This document shows positions 1 through 11,608 of a stretch of DNA of 64,000 nt, piece by piece (positions within the stretch are counted from its first letter, which is position 1; every line of letters starts with the position of its first letter). The stretch covers positions 3,638,288 through 3,702,287 of the forward strand of contig NC_053119.1 in NCBI RefSeq assembly GCF_010015445.1, read 5' to 3'. A model generated the notes under the pieces. The model was not told the DNA's origin. It made no database searches and saw nothing but the letters and a program-made list of their open reading frames with translations. The DNA is from Perca fluviatilis (lineage: Eukaryota > Chordata > Actinopteri > Perciformes > Percidae). The translations under genes and the position numbers were made by a program.

Positions 1-369
1 TCCAGAAGAACTACTTCCATGTGTGCCCTGGTTTAGAAGAAGTCTCCCAGCTGATCCTGCCTTGGAACTGACTGAAGTCGGAGAAACAGCCTTTCTTTTA
101 CTGTCTACGGAGCTAGCTGACATGATCTACGATCTGAGCTACTGAGCATGTGCGAGTGCAATCAAAGATAGTACCGAAGAAGAAGAAGAAAAGAGGTCTC
201 ACTCTGTAGCTAAAACAGAGACCTGAACACAGGGTGAAAAGAGGAGCTGCAGCAATGTGCAGTACAACAGAAATATGGTGTTTTTTGATAATTAAACCAT
301 GTAAACCTATTCTGGTACAACCTTAAAATACAATTATGAACCTGAAAATGAGCAGAATATGGGAGCACT
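1..369 (+). mobile_element. TTAA-flanked miniature element, family B copy 1 (left end cut off by window)
   Basis: Matches the right half of a family seen again at 40554-41225 (reverse) and 59244-59850. The right terminus reads as AGTGCTCCCATATTCTGC on the reverse strand and is followed by TTAA at 370-373. It has no coding capacity. The left half lies before position 1. Confidence 0.8.
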
Positions 370-373
370 TTAA

Positions 374-525
374 CTAATAAAATAAATGTGACTGACAGAC
401 TGACTGGCTGACATCATGATGTTCATTCTTCTTATAGAAAACTATCAGTTTTTAGAAATGTCTCGTGATGATGATATTGTCTCTGGAAGTGCTTTATTCA
501 ACTTTTTTTTCTGTTTTAAAGGTCC
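374..525. other. Short AT-rich spacer, nothing recognised
   Basis: Sits between family B copy 1 and the next TTAA terminus. It contains short GACTGACA-like repeats. No reading frame or RNA gene is supported. Confidence 0.4.
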
Positions 526-983
526 CATGGCATGAAAATGTCACTTTACGAGGTCAATTTGAACAGAAAAATGGGTTCAAATATCCAATTTTTTCATTTT
601 TTAACCTGTTTTTCCAATTTTCTGAGGATCAGAAATTTAGAAAATTGCGTCTGGGGCTCCAATTATTCACAATACTGCCATGGTATTCTCTCCCTCTACT
701 TTGCGGAATATGCAGGTCATTATTAACTGCATATGGACCAAAAATTAAACCAAACTGGATAGACTTTGGGGGTCAGAGGTGCAACTGATGGTTTCGAGTA
801 GGGGGGTGGAGGGAACGAGGGAGAGACTACTATTGCAGTATTGAATAATCGGAGCTGTCGATACACGATCCGTTCTGCACATGCGCAAAATGTTCGCGCA
901 TGCGCTGTATGTACGAGGATTTACGACACTGCACGATCTGTTCCACGCTTCCGGTCGACAGCCAAGCTAACGTTAGAAAGCTA

Positions 984-1259
984 ACAGCTAATTGGGCTAA
1001 CCGCTAGCTGAGACAGCATGTACTAACTTTAAAAGACCCTCAAAATAAAACTTGAAAATAAACGTTAACATATATAACAGCTGTTACGTCAGCTCTACTT
1101 TACTTGTGCTCATTTAAAATGCAATCACTCAATATTTGTCTTTATTGTTATTACTGTAAAGTCTTAATGTAGCTGTAGCCTGCTTCTCCCATTAAGTTTG
1201 ACTTAACGTTATTTTAGGCTGAATCAAGCTGTCGGCTAGCGGTTAGCCGAATTAGCTGT
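984..1259. repeat. Nested inverted repeat with GGCTAACCGCTAG arms
   Basis: An arm of about 34 bp at 984-1017 (ACAGCTAATTGGGCTAACC and following) pairs with 1228-1259 in reverse orientation. The interior is AT-rich and non-coding. It is probably a miniature element inside the larger 530-3600 element; exact ends are uncertain. Confidence 0.5.
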
Positions 1260-1511
1260 AATGGTGCTTTCTTTTTGTCCACCGAAGTCGATCTACGAGT
1301 CGTTTTCCAGAGTTACGAACCGGAAGTTGCAAAAAGAACGCCACCGAGGTCGTATATATATACAACTCGTCAAGTCGTCTGAACTCAGAGGACCTCGAGC
1401 TCACTTTCAAAGATGGCTACGTCGTGCATCACACGTAGTAAACATTGTGGTTTTCTACAATTTTAAGCACTTTTGTCGTTGTTGTAACCAAATGAAGAAG
1501 TCGTACACATA

Positions 1512-3136
1512 GAGCTGTATACTGCTACCTATAGGCATGTCTCTACAGTCTTATTAGGAGTTAAACATAGCGCTGTATACTGCTACCTATAGGCATGTCT
1601 CTACAGTCTTATTAGGAGTTAAACATAGCGCTGTATACTGCTACCTATAGACATGTCTCTACAGTCTTATTAGGAGTTAATCATAGCGCTGTATACTGCT
1701 ACCTATAGGCATGTCTCTACAGTCTTATTAGGAGTTAAACATAGCGCTGTATACTGCTACCTATAGGCATGTCTCTACAGTCTTATTAGGAGTTAAACAT
1801 AGCGCTGTATACTGCTACCTATAGGCATGTCTCTACAGTCTTATTAGGAGTTAAACATAGCGCTGTATACTGCTACCTATAGGCATGTCTCTACAGTCTT
1901 ATTAGGAGTTAAACATAGCTGTATACTGCTACCTATAGGCATGTCTCTACAGTCTTATTAGGATTAAACATAGCGCTGTATACTGCTACCTATAGGCATG
2001 TCTCTACAGTCTTATTAGGGAAGTTAAACATAGCGCTTGTATACTGCTACCTATAGGCATGTCTATACAGTCTTATTAGGAGTTAAACATAGCGCTGTAT
2101 ACTGCTACCTATAGGCATGTCTCTACAGTCTTATTAGGAGTTAAACATAGCGCTTGTATACTGCTACCTATAGGCATGTCACTACAGTCTTATTAGGAGT
2201 TAAACATAGCTGCTGTATACTGCTACCTATAGGCATGTCACTACAGTCTCATTAGGAGTTAAACATAGCGCCTGTATACTGCTACCTATAGGCATGTCTC
2301 TACAGTCTCATTAGGAGTTAAACATAGCTTGTATACTGCTACCTATAGACATGTCTCTACAGTCTTATTAGGAGTTAAACATAGCGCTGTATACTGCTAC
2401 CTATAGGCATGTCTCTACAGTCTTATTAGGAGTTAAACATAGCGCTGTATACTGCTACCTATAGGCATGTCTCTACAGTCTTATTAGGAGTTAAACATAG
2501 CGCTGTATACTGCTACCTATAGGCATGTCTCTACAGTCTCATTAGGAGTTAAACATAGCGCTGTATACTGCTACCTATAGGCATGTCTCTACAGTCTTAT
2601 TAGGAGTTAAACACAGCGCTGTATACTGCTACCTATAGGCATGTCTCTACATTCTTATTAGGAGTTAAACATAGCGCTGTATACTCGCTACCTATAGGCA
2701 TGTCTCTACAGTCTTATTAGGAGTTAAACATAGCGCTGTATACTGCTACCTATAGGCATGTCTCTACAGTCTTATTAGGAGTTAAACATAGCGCTGTATA
2801 CTGCTACCTATAGGCATGTCTCTACAGTCTTATTAGGAGTTAAACATAGCGCTGTATACTGCTACCTATAGGCATGTCTCTACAGTCTTATTAGGAGTTA
2901 AACATAGCGCTGTATACTGCTACCTATAGGCATGTCTCTACAGTCTTATTAGGAGTTAAACATAGCGCTGTATACTGCTACCTATAGGCATGTCACTACA
3001 GTCTTATTAGGAGTTAAACATAGCGCTGTATACTGCTACCTATAGGCATGTCTCTACAGTCTTATTAGGAGTTAAACATAGCGCTGTATACTGCTACCTA
3101 TAGGCATGTCTCTACAGTCTTATTAGGAGTTAAATA
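1512..3136. repeat. 58-bp minisatellite, about 28 units
   Basis: The unit starts GCGCTGTATACTGCTACC and repeats every 58 bp (for example 1570 to 1628). Units are nearly identical, with scattered single-base changes and 1-2 bp indels near 1915-2335, which suggests recent homogenisation. The array is inside the inverted arms of the 530-3600 element. It has no coding capacity. Confidence 0.95.
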
Positions 3137-3600
3137 CCACCTGATTAGTTATTTTGTAGCTTGTGCAGCTGAAATTGGCTAGAGACGCTCGGTTACTATA
3201 TGACAACAACGGCTTTAAGCCGAGTCTTGAGCAGAAAGCAGAGCAGTAGCCTAACGTTAATCAAAACGTAATTTTCAAGTATCAAACTGTGAGATATATT
3301 TGTGTAATATGTCAATAACTGGGTGAACATAATCCTAAATGTTACTAAAAATGTTAAAAAAATCCATCTTTTCTCCGACTCGTACTATCGTGTGACAAAA
3401 AGAACACAACAACGGATTGTGTACCAACAAGGTGCCCCAGACGCAATTTTCTAATTTTCTAAATGTCCGATCCTCTGAATAAAAAAACAGACAATTTGGA
3501 AAAACAGTTTAAAGATCCAATTTCTTTAATTTGTCAAGGTGGGAAAAAAAAAATTAAAAATTGGATATTGGAACCCAATTTTTCCAAATGTCTGTTTGTG

Positions 3601-4033
3601 CTTAGAAAATTGAACCGATGAACGTCAACACTGGACCCAGTTGTACTCCGCAAAAGAATCGAATCGCCCCTTCCTCAAGGCCTTGAAGATCTTTTGGTGA
3701 CATTTTTTGTGAGTGAAATGGAGCAGAGCAGGCAGCCTCGTGTGGTACCTTCAGGGGCGTTGGTTATGCTGATGATCAAATCTCACTAGCGATCAGGCGC
3801 TCGTGAGCAGGTGGCGTTCATCGGGCTGAAACGAGTGATTTATGACGAGTGTGTCCAGTGAATCCGACTTGGGACAACGGTGTGAACAAACAGAGGCGGA
3901 ACAAGTATACTCAGATGGTTTTATTCCTCCCAACTCTTCCTCTAATGGTCTAATTTAGGGGCAACAGTACTGGTGTTGTAATGATCCTGGGTTTGGTTTA
4001 GTTTCCTGTTGTCATTTTTTTACCTTCTAATGT
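3601..4033. other. Unassigned non-coding stretch
   Basis: Mixed-composition sequence between two repeat elements. I see no exon, RNA gene or further terminus in it. Confidence 0.4.
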
Positions 4034-4307
4034 TTAAAGGTCCTATGGCATGAACATTTCACTTTATGTGTTTTTATTTAACATTAATATGAGTTCCCCC
4101 CCCCAGCCTGCCTATGGTCCCCCAGTGGCTAGAAATGGTGATAGGTGTAAACCGAGCCCTGGGTATCCTGCTCTGTCTTTGAGAAAATGAAAGCTCAGAT
4201 GGACCAATCAGGAATCTTCTCCTTATGAGGTCATAAGGAGCAAGGTTACCTCCTCTTTCTCTGCTTTGCCCGCCCAGTGAATTTGGCCCCCCCATGAGAG
4301 AGAGAGA

Positions 4308-4770
4308 GAGACATCAGATACAGTATTAGGGGACCACTAAGGTCTATATAAAAGAGACTTCAGATACAGTATTAGGGGACCACTAAGGCCTATATAAAAG
4401 AGACTTCAGATACAGTATTAGGGGACCACTAAGGTCTATATAAAAGAGACTTCAGATACAGTATTAGGGGACCACTAAGGTCTATATAAAAGAGACTTCA
4501 GATACAGTATTAGGGGACCACTAAGGTCTATATAAAAGAGACTTTAGATACAGTATTAGGGGACCACTAAGGTCTATATAAAAGAGACTTCAGATACAGT
4601 ATTAGGGGACCACTAAGGTCTATATAAAAGATACTTCAGATACAGTATTAGGGGACCACTAAGGTCTATATAAAAGAGACTTCAGATACAGTATTAGGGG
4701 ACCACTAAGGTCTATATAAAAGAGACTTCAGATACAGTATTAGGGGACCACTAAGGCCTATATAAAAGCA
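4308..4770 (+). repeat. 46-bp array, about 10 units, forward orientation
   Basis: The unit contains CAGATACAGTATTAGGGG then CTATATAAAAG, with a 46-bp spacing (4321 to 4367). Each unit has a TATA-box-like TATATAAAAG. It ends in GCATCCAGAGAGC, close to the usual family A right-end motif. Confidence 0.95.
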
Positions 4771-5404
4771 TCCAGAGAGCTATCTTCTGTTTTTCTCTCT
4801 GCAGCCTGTGCATTTACATCTCAGTCATTTAGATGAAACTTTATCGGCGCTTTACACAGACGGTCAGGAACACAGCAGAGCTGTTAATGGACGTGCACAG
4901 TAGAGCACAGGCTGCTGTGGGGATTGAACGTGCGATCTCTCAGTTACAGGACAGCACAGTTTTCTCCAGGCCTGCATGCTGCCAATCAGACAGCAGGACG
5001 ACTGTGGAGCCAAGCTGGCATTGATTGAAAGCAAACCAACAGCTCACTTTCTGTGTCACACAGTGACAGCATTTCAGAGTGCCAAATGAATGTTTCTTTC
5101 ATTTTTTTAAAATACGATATTGTTTTAAGCTTTGAGCATCTGTTAGGTCACCTCCCAAATCTCAGACATTACTATTTAACAGTACGAATGTATTTTCTCA
5201 AGAAATTCCATGTTTTTTAGATCTAGCTAGATCTTGAAACTTTAAAACTTTAAACCAAAATAATTCCCCCTAGACTTGACAAATATAACTTAACCTACCC
5301 AGAATCTGTTCTGGTTTGAAAATGAATATATTCTTCTACGTTTCCCCCTCTCATTCCCCCTGCTCTGGCGTTTCCTCCTCTCATTCCTCCTGCTCTGGTG
5401 TTTT

Positions 5405-5853
5405 TTTCCTTTTATATAGACCTTAGTGGTCCCCTAATACTGTATCTGAAGTCTCTTTTATATAGACCTTAGTGGTCCCCTAATACTGTATCTGAAGTCT
5501 CTTTTATATAGACCTTAGTGGTCCCCTAATACTGTATCTGAAGTCTCTTTTATATAGACCTTAGTGGTCCCCTAATACTGTATCTGAAGTCTCTTTTATA
5601 TAGACCTTAGTGGTCCCCTAATACTGTATCTGAAGTCTCTTTTATATAGACCTTAGTGGTCCCCTAATACTGTATCTGAAGTCTCTTTATAGACCTTAGT
5701 GGTCCCCTAATACTGTATCTGAAGTCTCTTTTATATAGACCTTAGTGGTCCCCTAATACTGTATCTGAAGTCTCTTTTATATAGACCTTAGTGGTCCCCT
5801 AATACTGTATCTGAAGTCTCTTTTATATAGACCTTAGTGGTCCCCTAATACTG
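5405..5853 (-). repeat. 46-bp array, about 10 units, inverted
   Basis: The same unit as at 4308-4770 but on the opposite strand (CTTTTATATAGACCTTAGTG). One unit near 5687 has lost 4 bp. It runs directly into the right terminal inverted repeat of element A1. Confidence 0.95.
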
Positions 5854-5969
5854 TTTACACCTATCACCATTTCTAGCCACTGGGGGACCATAGGCAGGCT
5901 GGGGGAACTCATATTAATGTTAAAAAACCTCATAAAGTGAAATGTTCATGCCATGGGACCTTTAAGCTT

Positions 5970-6585
5970 CTGAAAGTGATTTTTGGTGTTTTTTCCCCCC
6001 AAGAAATCCTCCACATCATATGACAATATAGGTTGTTTATTTCTACCCTTTAATACGACCCCCCCAGGATTGTTATTGTGACCTAGGAAGCTGTTTCTGT
6101 TTAAATTTGCACACATGTTGATGCTAAGCTTCCAGTTTCTTTTACCAGTGACTGCTCACTTCTTCTCTTGTTATTCAGATGGGAATAAGATGGCTCAGAG
6201 GGAATCTGTGTCTCGTTCTGCTCCTTCAGTCGCCAGTCTGGTTGAACCGTTGTACAGCGTGTTGTTCTCCATGTACAAAACTAAATAACATCTAATTTGT
6301 AAAGAGGAATTTTCTACAACTTGAAAGCATCAAAGAGCATTCAGACATATAGAGAAGTCCTCTCAGACATCTGACTGTACACAATGAAGCTTTGTGGCAG
6401 GAGATTAATATCAATTTTTTAATGTTTTTTTTTAATATGAAAAAATACAAGAATATTGAAAAGTGTCTCTCCAAAAGGCATGGTATTTTTAATTGAATTT
6501 TTAATATTTTAAATTTTTTATTAAAAGAATCAGTCTTTAGAAGATCAACCTGAACCAGATAAATAGTGTTCAGGCCACAGGCTGT
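5970..6585. other. Non-coding stretch with no recognised feature
   Basis: AT-rich sequence without a supported gene. Short reading frames here lack any family signature. Confidence 0.4.
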
Positions 6586-6819
6586 GGAATGCCGTTTTAT
6601 TCAATATTAAATACATGAATAAATCAATTAATATGCCTTTGAAATACATCCTGAAATAAATGAATAAGGCAATAAATACATAAATATATAAATACATTTA
6701 AATATTAATATAAAAATGAGTCAATTAGTTAAAAAAAAGGTTTTACTTTTACTTATTTCCTGCAACTTTTATTTCATAAGTCCACATTTATTTATTTCAA
6801 GAGACTTTTATTTCATAAG

Positions 6820-6877
<58 letters not shown>

Positions 6878-6994
6878 TTTTATTGCCTAATTCATTTTAT
6901 TTCATGATGTATTTCAAAGGCATATTAATTACTTTAATAATTAATGTATTTATTAGTTAATTAATTAATTTAATATTGAATAAAACGGCATTCC
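6586..6994. mobile_element. AT-rich palindromic miniature element
   Basis: Begins GGAATGCCGTTTTATTC and ends with its reverse complement at 6978-6994. The arms of about 200 bp also match inward (TATGCCTTTGAAATACAT inverted as ATGTATTTCAAAGGCATA). The centre holds a (TA)n run at 6823-6872. No coding content. The superfamily is not identifiable from the ends alone. Confidence 0.8.
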
Positions 6995-7029
6995 ATACTA
7001 AATATAGTTTACATTATTATTAGACTGTG

Positions 7030-7480
7030 TAAAACAGGTTCAGGCATAACCCGCAGGTTTTAGGACCCGGGAGGCGACACGTCATGTTACGTTACGTATG
7101 ACGTATGACAACAACAGGAAGACGGACCTCACGTTGCTGGTAGGTGTGTGAGCGTGTGTAGCTTTAGCTTGAGTTTGTCAGGCAGCGTTGTGGTTTTAAA
7201 CGGCAGTGAAGAGACTTCCGGCGTCTGTAATGAACGCCTCACTGCCCCAGCAATGTTGTTGTGTCCGCCACATTGTTTTTCAAAAAGTTAACGGTCGGTT
7301 AGCCGCTGCGGCTAGCTGTTAGCACGCAGGTCAAACGGACCGCTAACTGACAGCTAACCGACAACTAGCAGGGTTACAACCGATTAAAGGTGGAGAAACG
7401 GAGATAGTTTGAGGAGAAATGTTGTTAAGGTGGACCCGAGGAGATGTTAGCTTGTTTTCTGGGACTCGTTCAGAGTCTGT
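7030..7480 (+). promoter_or_regulatory. Candidate immp2l promoter and non-coding first exon
   Basis: A CpG-containing island in otherwise AT-rich DNA, with TTACGTATGACGTATGAC (CRE/ATF-like) at 7092-7109, CAGGAAGACGG at 7115, ACTTCCGGCG (ETS-like) at about 7214, and a possible splice donor CTG|GTAGGT at 7139/7140. In vertebrates the start codon of IMMP2L lies in exon 2, so a separate non-coding first exon upstream is expected. The link to immp2l is inference from position and strand; no transcript can be checked here. Confidence 0.35.
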
Positions 7481-7576
7481 TCGGGTTTTGTGGGAAGAAA
7501 AGTTGGTCGTTTGCTGCTGTAAATCAATGAATGAATGAATGTCAAGCAGCTCCTGTGATAAGAGCGAGTTATCTCA

Positions 7577-7745
7577 TTAAACTCTCCCGTTGTCCTCGGG
7601 GTCAAATTTGACCCATTTTCAAAAAGTCTCTATATCAGAAATTGGGGTTTCTTTCAACCAAATTGTCCAAAAAAAAAATAATGTGGATGGTGGTATACGT
7701 GCAGTTTAGTGTCCCAAATTCCCCATACAATGTCATTAATTAATC
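7577..7745 (+). mobile_element. Family G fragment (CCTGTTGTCCTCGG-type)
   Basis: TTAA at 7577 then a segment containing GTTGTCCTCGGGGTCAAA and TTGACCCATTTTCAAAAA, shared with 10721-10860 and the complete copy at 26224-26834. The right end is not found; a TG microsatellite follows. Confidence 0.65.
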
Positions 7746-7828
7746 ATGAACCTGCTAAACCACCCGGGAAAAAAAAAAATATATACTGTTCAGCCCAGTA
7801 TAAAGGCACGTCTGATGTTCTGCCTGAG

Positions 7829-8104
7829 AAACAAATCCTGTGTGTGTGTGATATGTGTCTGTGTGTGTGTGTGTATGTGTTTGTGTAGGTGTCTGTATGT
7901 GTGTGTGTGTGTGTGTGATTTGGTGTGATATGTATGTCTGTATGTGTTTGTGTATGTGTCTGTGTGTGTGTGTGTGTGTGTGATGTAGTGTGATATTATA
8001 TGTATGTCTGTGTATGTGTATGTGTCTGTCTGTGTGTATGTGTCTGTGTGTGTGATGTGGTGTGATATGTATGTCTGTGTGTCTCTGTATGTGTCTGTGT
8101 GTGT

Positions 8105-8142
<38 letters not shown>

Positions 8143-8316
8143 CTGTATGTGTGTGTGTCTGTGTTTGTATGTGTGTGTATGTGTCTGTCTATGTGTCTGT
8201 GTCTGTGTGTGTGATGTGGTGTGATATGTGTGTCTCTGTATGTGTCTCTCTGTGTGTGTGTCTCTGTGTGTCTGTTTCTTTGTGTGTGTCTCTGTGTGTG
8301 TGTGTGTCTCTCCCTC
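7829..8316. repeat. (TG)n microsatellite, interrupted
   Basis: About 490 bp of TG with TATG, TCTG and GATGTGGTG interruptions that recur and suggest local higher-order duplication. Long open frames on both strands are a by-product of the dinucleotide repeat and are not genes. Confidence 0.95.
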
Positions 8317-8656
8317 CCCCTCCCCCCTCCCTCCCCCTGGGTACCCTCCCAGCCTCCAGCCAACATGCCCCCTGTCCAGTAATCAGCGTAGCTCTGGCTG
8401 AGCGAGCACAGGTCCGCGGCCCGGGGCTCGGCTCTCTGCCGATGAATAAGTATTCTCTGATAAGGTTAAAGAGATTACCCAGACTACCTGTGACTTCTTC
8501 CATATTAGCACCTCCAAATGTCCCTCTCAGCGAGAGGACTGTCTGTCTGCTGCTGCGTCCCCTGGATACCTCGTTGGTGTGGATGTTAACTTGGTATTTT
8601 CCTCCGATATGATAAACTAGGATATATCTTTGAGCCACAGACAGACATCCCCATAC
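8317..8656. other. Non-coding flank, partly GC-rich
   Basis: Pyrimidine-rich then ordinary sequence between the TG tract and the next element. No gene is supported. Confidence 0.4.
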
Positions 8657-9385
8657 TAGGGGTGGGTGGAAAAAATCAATACAGCACAGTATCGCAATGT
8701 TTTCCACGGCAATACTGTATCGATACACAGACGCCAAGTATGGATCTATTATTATATATGTGTTGGTCACTTTGTCTGCTTGACTATCTCATTTTGCAGC
8801 AATAAAACTGAAGTGAGATGAACAAACACAAGCTATGTTTCCACCCACACGTTTTTATCCGAATTAAGTGATTATCGAATGAGAAATGCCGTCATGGAAA
8901 CAGTAAAATTCAGATTCATTTTGTTTTATTTAAAACAGGGACAATGCACAAGTTAACATTAGCCTTGTGTAAGAACAAGGAGAGATGCACTGTGCCAGGT
9001 TGTAGCACAAGTGCTATTTTCCGCCCGTTGTCCCTTAACAGGTCATTAACACAATCAAAATGTCATGCAAGTGAAATACAAAACATTAAAATATACAATT
9101 TTACAACCACAGTCACACAATTAAAAAAGTATCATGTGCTCAGTTGTTCCCCCTAATATAATAATAAGTTCACTATCAACTCAAATGAAATACGTTCGGT
9201 CTCATCGGATTTTCTCTTGATCGATATATATATACGGCTTATGCAATAAACGCTGATGGAAACCTTATTTGCCGAATAAATTAATGAATTGCGATTAAGA
9301 TTTTAGGTCATTTTATGGTTGCAACCCCGTCACAACACGAAGAAGAAGAAGTTGTAGTTCATTTCCGCCCAGTATTTCCGCTCTG

Positions 9386-9841
9386 CACTGTCAGAAATAA
9401 TGTGCAAAATTTGTACCTTAAGGGGTCCAACAGCTCGTCACTGGGGCAGTACCCTCAAAGGTACACCAATTGTACCCCTTTACAAGGGTACATACTTGTT
9501 CTCTTACAGTTTGGGGAGCAAATGTGTACCCCTAGGGACAATAATGGACCTAAATGCTCCAGGACTATGAATTTCAGCCCTGAGGCACTAGCCATCCCAT
9601 TCCCCAACATGATTTTGGTCACAGCATGGGTCACACGCTGACATCTTTCTTATCGTACCCCTATGTGTTCAAAAAATGGTACAGACGTGGACCCTTTCTC
9701 ACATTTGTACCCTTTCAACCTAGAAAAAGTACAAATGTGTACCTTATGGATTAACTATGACCATTTGGGGGTTACATCACCAGCAGTTGTACCTCCAGAG
9801 AACATTAATGGACCTTAACCGTACCTTTATTTCTGACAGTG
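9386..9841. mobile_element. Third-level nested miniature element with CACTGTCAGAAAT ends
   Basis: Starts CACTGTCAGAAATAA and ends ATTTCTGACAGTG. The interior has GTACC-rich inverted segments (CAATTGTACCCCTTTACA). It is 456 bp with no coding content. The CACTG start recalls CACTA/EnSpm ends but the flanking 3 bp do not match, so the superfamily is left open. Confidence 0.7.
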
Positions 9842-9871
9842 TTTGCACACATGACGGGCGTCAACAAAGAC

Positions 9872-10195
9872 ATGATGGAAGCGGACGAACGAGGAGACGA
9901 GAGAGTTTTTTAATTTAATTTACGAGCAAAATATAACGGCTATTTTAGATAGCAAAAACCTAAGAAATGCCAAAATTTATCAGGAGCTCGCGAAGGACAC
10001 GACCAACAAAGGTTAGGACAAGCCGCGGGACGTCCTGCGGAGTAAATGGGAGGAGTTCTCACAGCGATACATGTCTCTAAAAAGAGAGAGTTGTCTCTCA
10101 GCGGTGCCGGAGGGAAAATTTAAGGCAAGTTCCACCTTTTAGATGAGCTGGATCAGATCCTCGGCCCAAGGCCCATCGGAGCTTCCTCGCCTTCC
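9872..10195 (+). pseudogene. Decayed MADF/Myb-SANT-like transposon accessory gene
   Basis: Starting at ATGATGGAAGCG (9872), the frame breaks in a T-run near 9910 and continues from 9915 with LIYEQNITAILDSKNLRN, then KIYQELAKD, one in-frame stop at about 10014, RDVLRSKWEEFSQRYMSLKR, another stop, and finally LDELDQILGPRPIGASS in a third frame. The pattern of an N-terminal helix, a W-E/K-(2)-F/L-R core and a C-terminal L..ILG.RP motif resembles MADF or Myb/SANT-like domains of Harbinger accessory proteins. It has at least one frameshift pair and two stops, so it is not functional. Confidence 0.6.
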
Positions 10196-10720
10196 AATAT
10201 TAACTATATATTAATAATATAACTACTGTTGTCTAGCGAGACTTTGTTCGCAAAAGTTCGCTTGAATGTTGTGCGATTCAGTGCGAAAATGAACGGAAAC
10301 ACCTTAAAATGTCTCAAATCAATTCGATATACCGATTTAATCGCAAAACAGCACCGTGACGTCATTACGCAACAGGTTTTTATTGGCTTTAGAGCTGTTT
10401 GATGGAAACAGACTTTCACACTCAGCTTTATTCGCAGGAGTTTTTTTTACCGAACTTCAGATAATCCGATTGACAAGTGGATGGAAACTTAGCTCGTGAA
10501 ATGTGTCTTTTTAGATACAACCGATGTTGACAAAGTTTCCTTTTGGGGACATCATTTGAAATTGGAAAAAATTCGAAGTTGGAAAATAAGGTAATGAATT
10601 GCAATATATCGCAGAATATTGCAGTATCTTTAAAATCGCAATAATATCGTATCGTGACATAGTAAGTATCGGGATGATATCGTATCGTGGGGCCTCTGGG
10701 GATTCCCACCCCTACCCTGT

Positions 10721-10870
10721 ATAACTCCTCCAGTTGTCCTCGGGTCAGATATGACCCATTTTCTAAAAGTTTCTATATATCAGAAATTTGGGGTTTCTTT
10801 TCAACCAAATTGTCAAAAAAATTAACGTTGAATTTTAAATTTTAAAGTAAAATAAATGATCAGTTCACTA
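10721..10870 (+). mobile_element. Family G fragment, second copy
   Basis: Shares GTTGTCCTCGGGTCAGATAT, the ACCCATTTT block and AAATAAATGATCAG with the copies at 7577 and 26224. It abuts the hAT-like element ending at 10714. No right terminus was identified. Confidence 0.65.
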
Positions 10871-11124
10871 CTTTCTTTGAATTTGGGTGTTTTAGGCAAT
10901 TTTATAGCATTTGATGAAAAAACTATTGTACATTCGCTTGGTCTTTTTTGGGTTCAATTGTGGTCTTTTTGTGTTCTCTTGGTCTGTTCGTTATTCTCTA
11001 TTGTTTCTTCTGTGTGTTCCTTATTGTGCTCTCTCATGTCCCTCTGTGTTGGTTCTGTCTTCTCTTGGGGTCTCCTTCTTTCCTGGTGGCTTTCTTCTTT
11101 GCCGGTTTGTCAGTGTGTACCTGC

Positions 11125-11283
11125 TGCTGTGTGTGTGTGTGTGTGTATGTGTGTGTGTGTGTGCTGTGTCTTTGTGTGTGTGTGTGTGTGTGTGTCTCTC
11201 TCTCTCTTCTCTGTCTCATATATATATATTATTTATTGTGTGTGTGTGTATTGTATATATTATGTGTCTGTGTATGTGTGTAT

Positions 11284-11331
<48 letters not shown>

Positions 11332-11377
11332 GTGTATTTATATATGTATAATATATATATATGTGTGTGTGTATGTA

Positions 11378-11432
<55 letters not shown>

Positions 11433-11460
11433 GTATTACATACACATATACATATAACAC

Positions 11461-11520
<60 letters not shown>

Positions 11521-11544
11521 GTATGTGTGTATATATATGTATAT

Positions 11545-11607
<63 letters not shown>
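11125..11607. repeat. (TG)n and (TA)n microsatellite complex
   Basis: TG runs grade into long TA runs (11471-11607) with TATATGTATG variants. The TA part is self-complementary and could form cruciforms. Open frames across it are repeat artefacts. Confidence 0.95.

Positions 11608-11608
<1 letters not shown>

Larger units (their letters stand above)
530..3600 (+). mobile_element. Inverted-repeat element with AGGTCCCATGGCATG terminus and internal minisatellite
   Basis: The left end is TTAA (526-529) followed by AGGTCCCATGGCATG, almost the same as the family A terminus at 4038. Subterminal inverted arms pair: about 563-661 with about 3433-3596 (the motif around TTGCGTCTGGGGC at 645-657 recurs inverted at about 3433-3447). 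No matching outer right terminus was found, so the right limit is approximate. A second small inverted repeat (984-1017 with 1228-1259, ACAGCTAATT core) is nested inside. No transposase is visible. Confidence 0.6.
4038..5961. mobile_element. TTAA-flanked family A element, composite foldback form (A1)
   Basis: TTAA at 4034-4037 and 5962-5965 flanks termini AGGTCCYATGGCATG. Terminal inverted repeats run about 115 bp (4038-4151 with 5849-5961). The left half carries the family core (GAGCCCTGGGTATCCTGC at about 4157) and a 46-bp array; the right half carries the same array inverted. The middle, 4771-5404, is non-coding. This could be one large foldback or two copies joined tail to tail. TTAA duplication is typical of the piggyBac superfamily, but no transposase is present. 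Confidence 0.8.
8831..10494. mobile_element. Nested element with AGCTATGTTTCCA / TGGAAACTTAGCT ends
   Basis: The left terminus AGCTATGTTTCCACCCAC matches the reverse complement of the right end at about 10476-10494 with two mismatches. The interior holds a decayed MADF-like coding relic (9872-10195), the kind of DNA-binding accessory gene carried by PIF/Harbinger transposons. That family assignment is inference. A clear 3-bp target duplication was not resolved. Confidence 0.6.
8657..10714. mobile_element. hAT-like element with TAGGGGTGGG termini, carrying nested insertions
   Basis: The left end TAGGGGTGGGTGG pairs with CCCACCCCTA ending at 10714. Subterminal sequence is of the 'ATATCG/TATCGATAC' type usual in fish hAT miniature elements. 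Flanks CCCCATAC (8649-8656) and CCCTGTAT (10715-10722) differ only by three transitions, fitting an aged 8-bp target duplication. Most of the interior is a second element. Confidence 0.75.

Noticed and set aside
7755..8366. His/Thr-rich and Val/Cys-rich frames over TG repeats (also at 11216, 41421-42314)
   Set aside because: Direct translation of a dinucleotide repeat. All frames and both strands give similar products.
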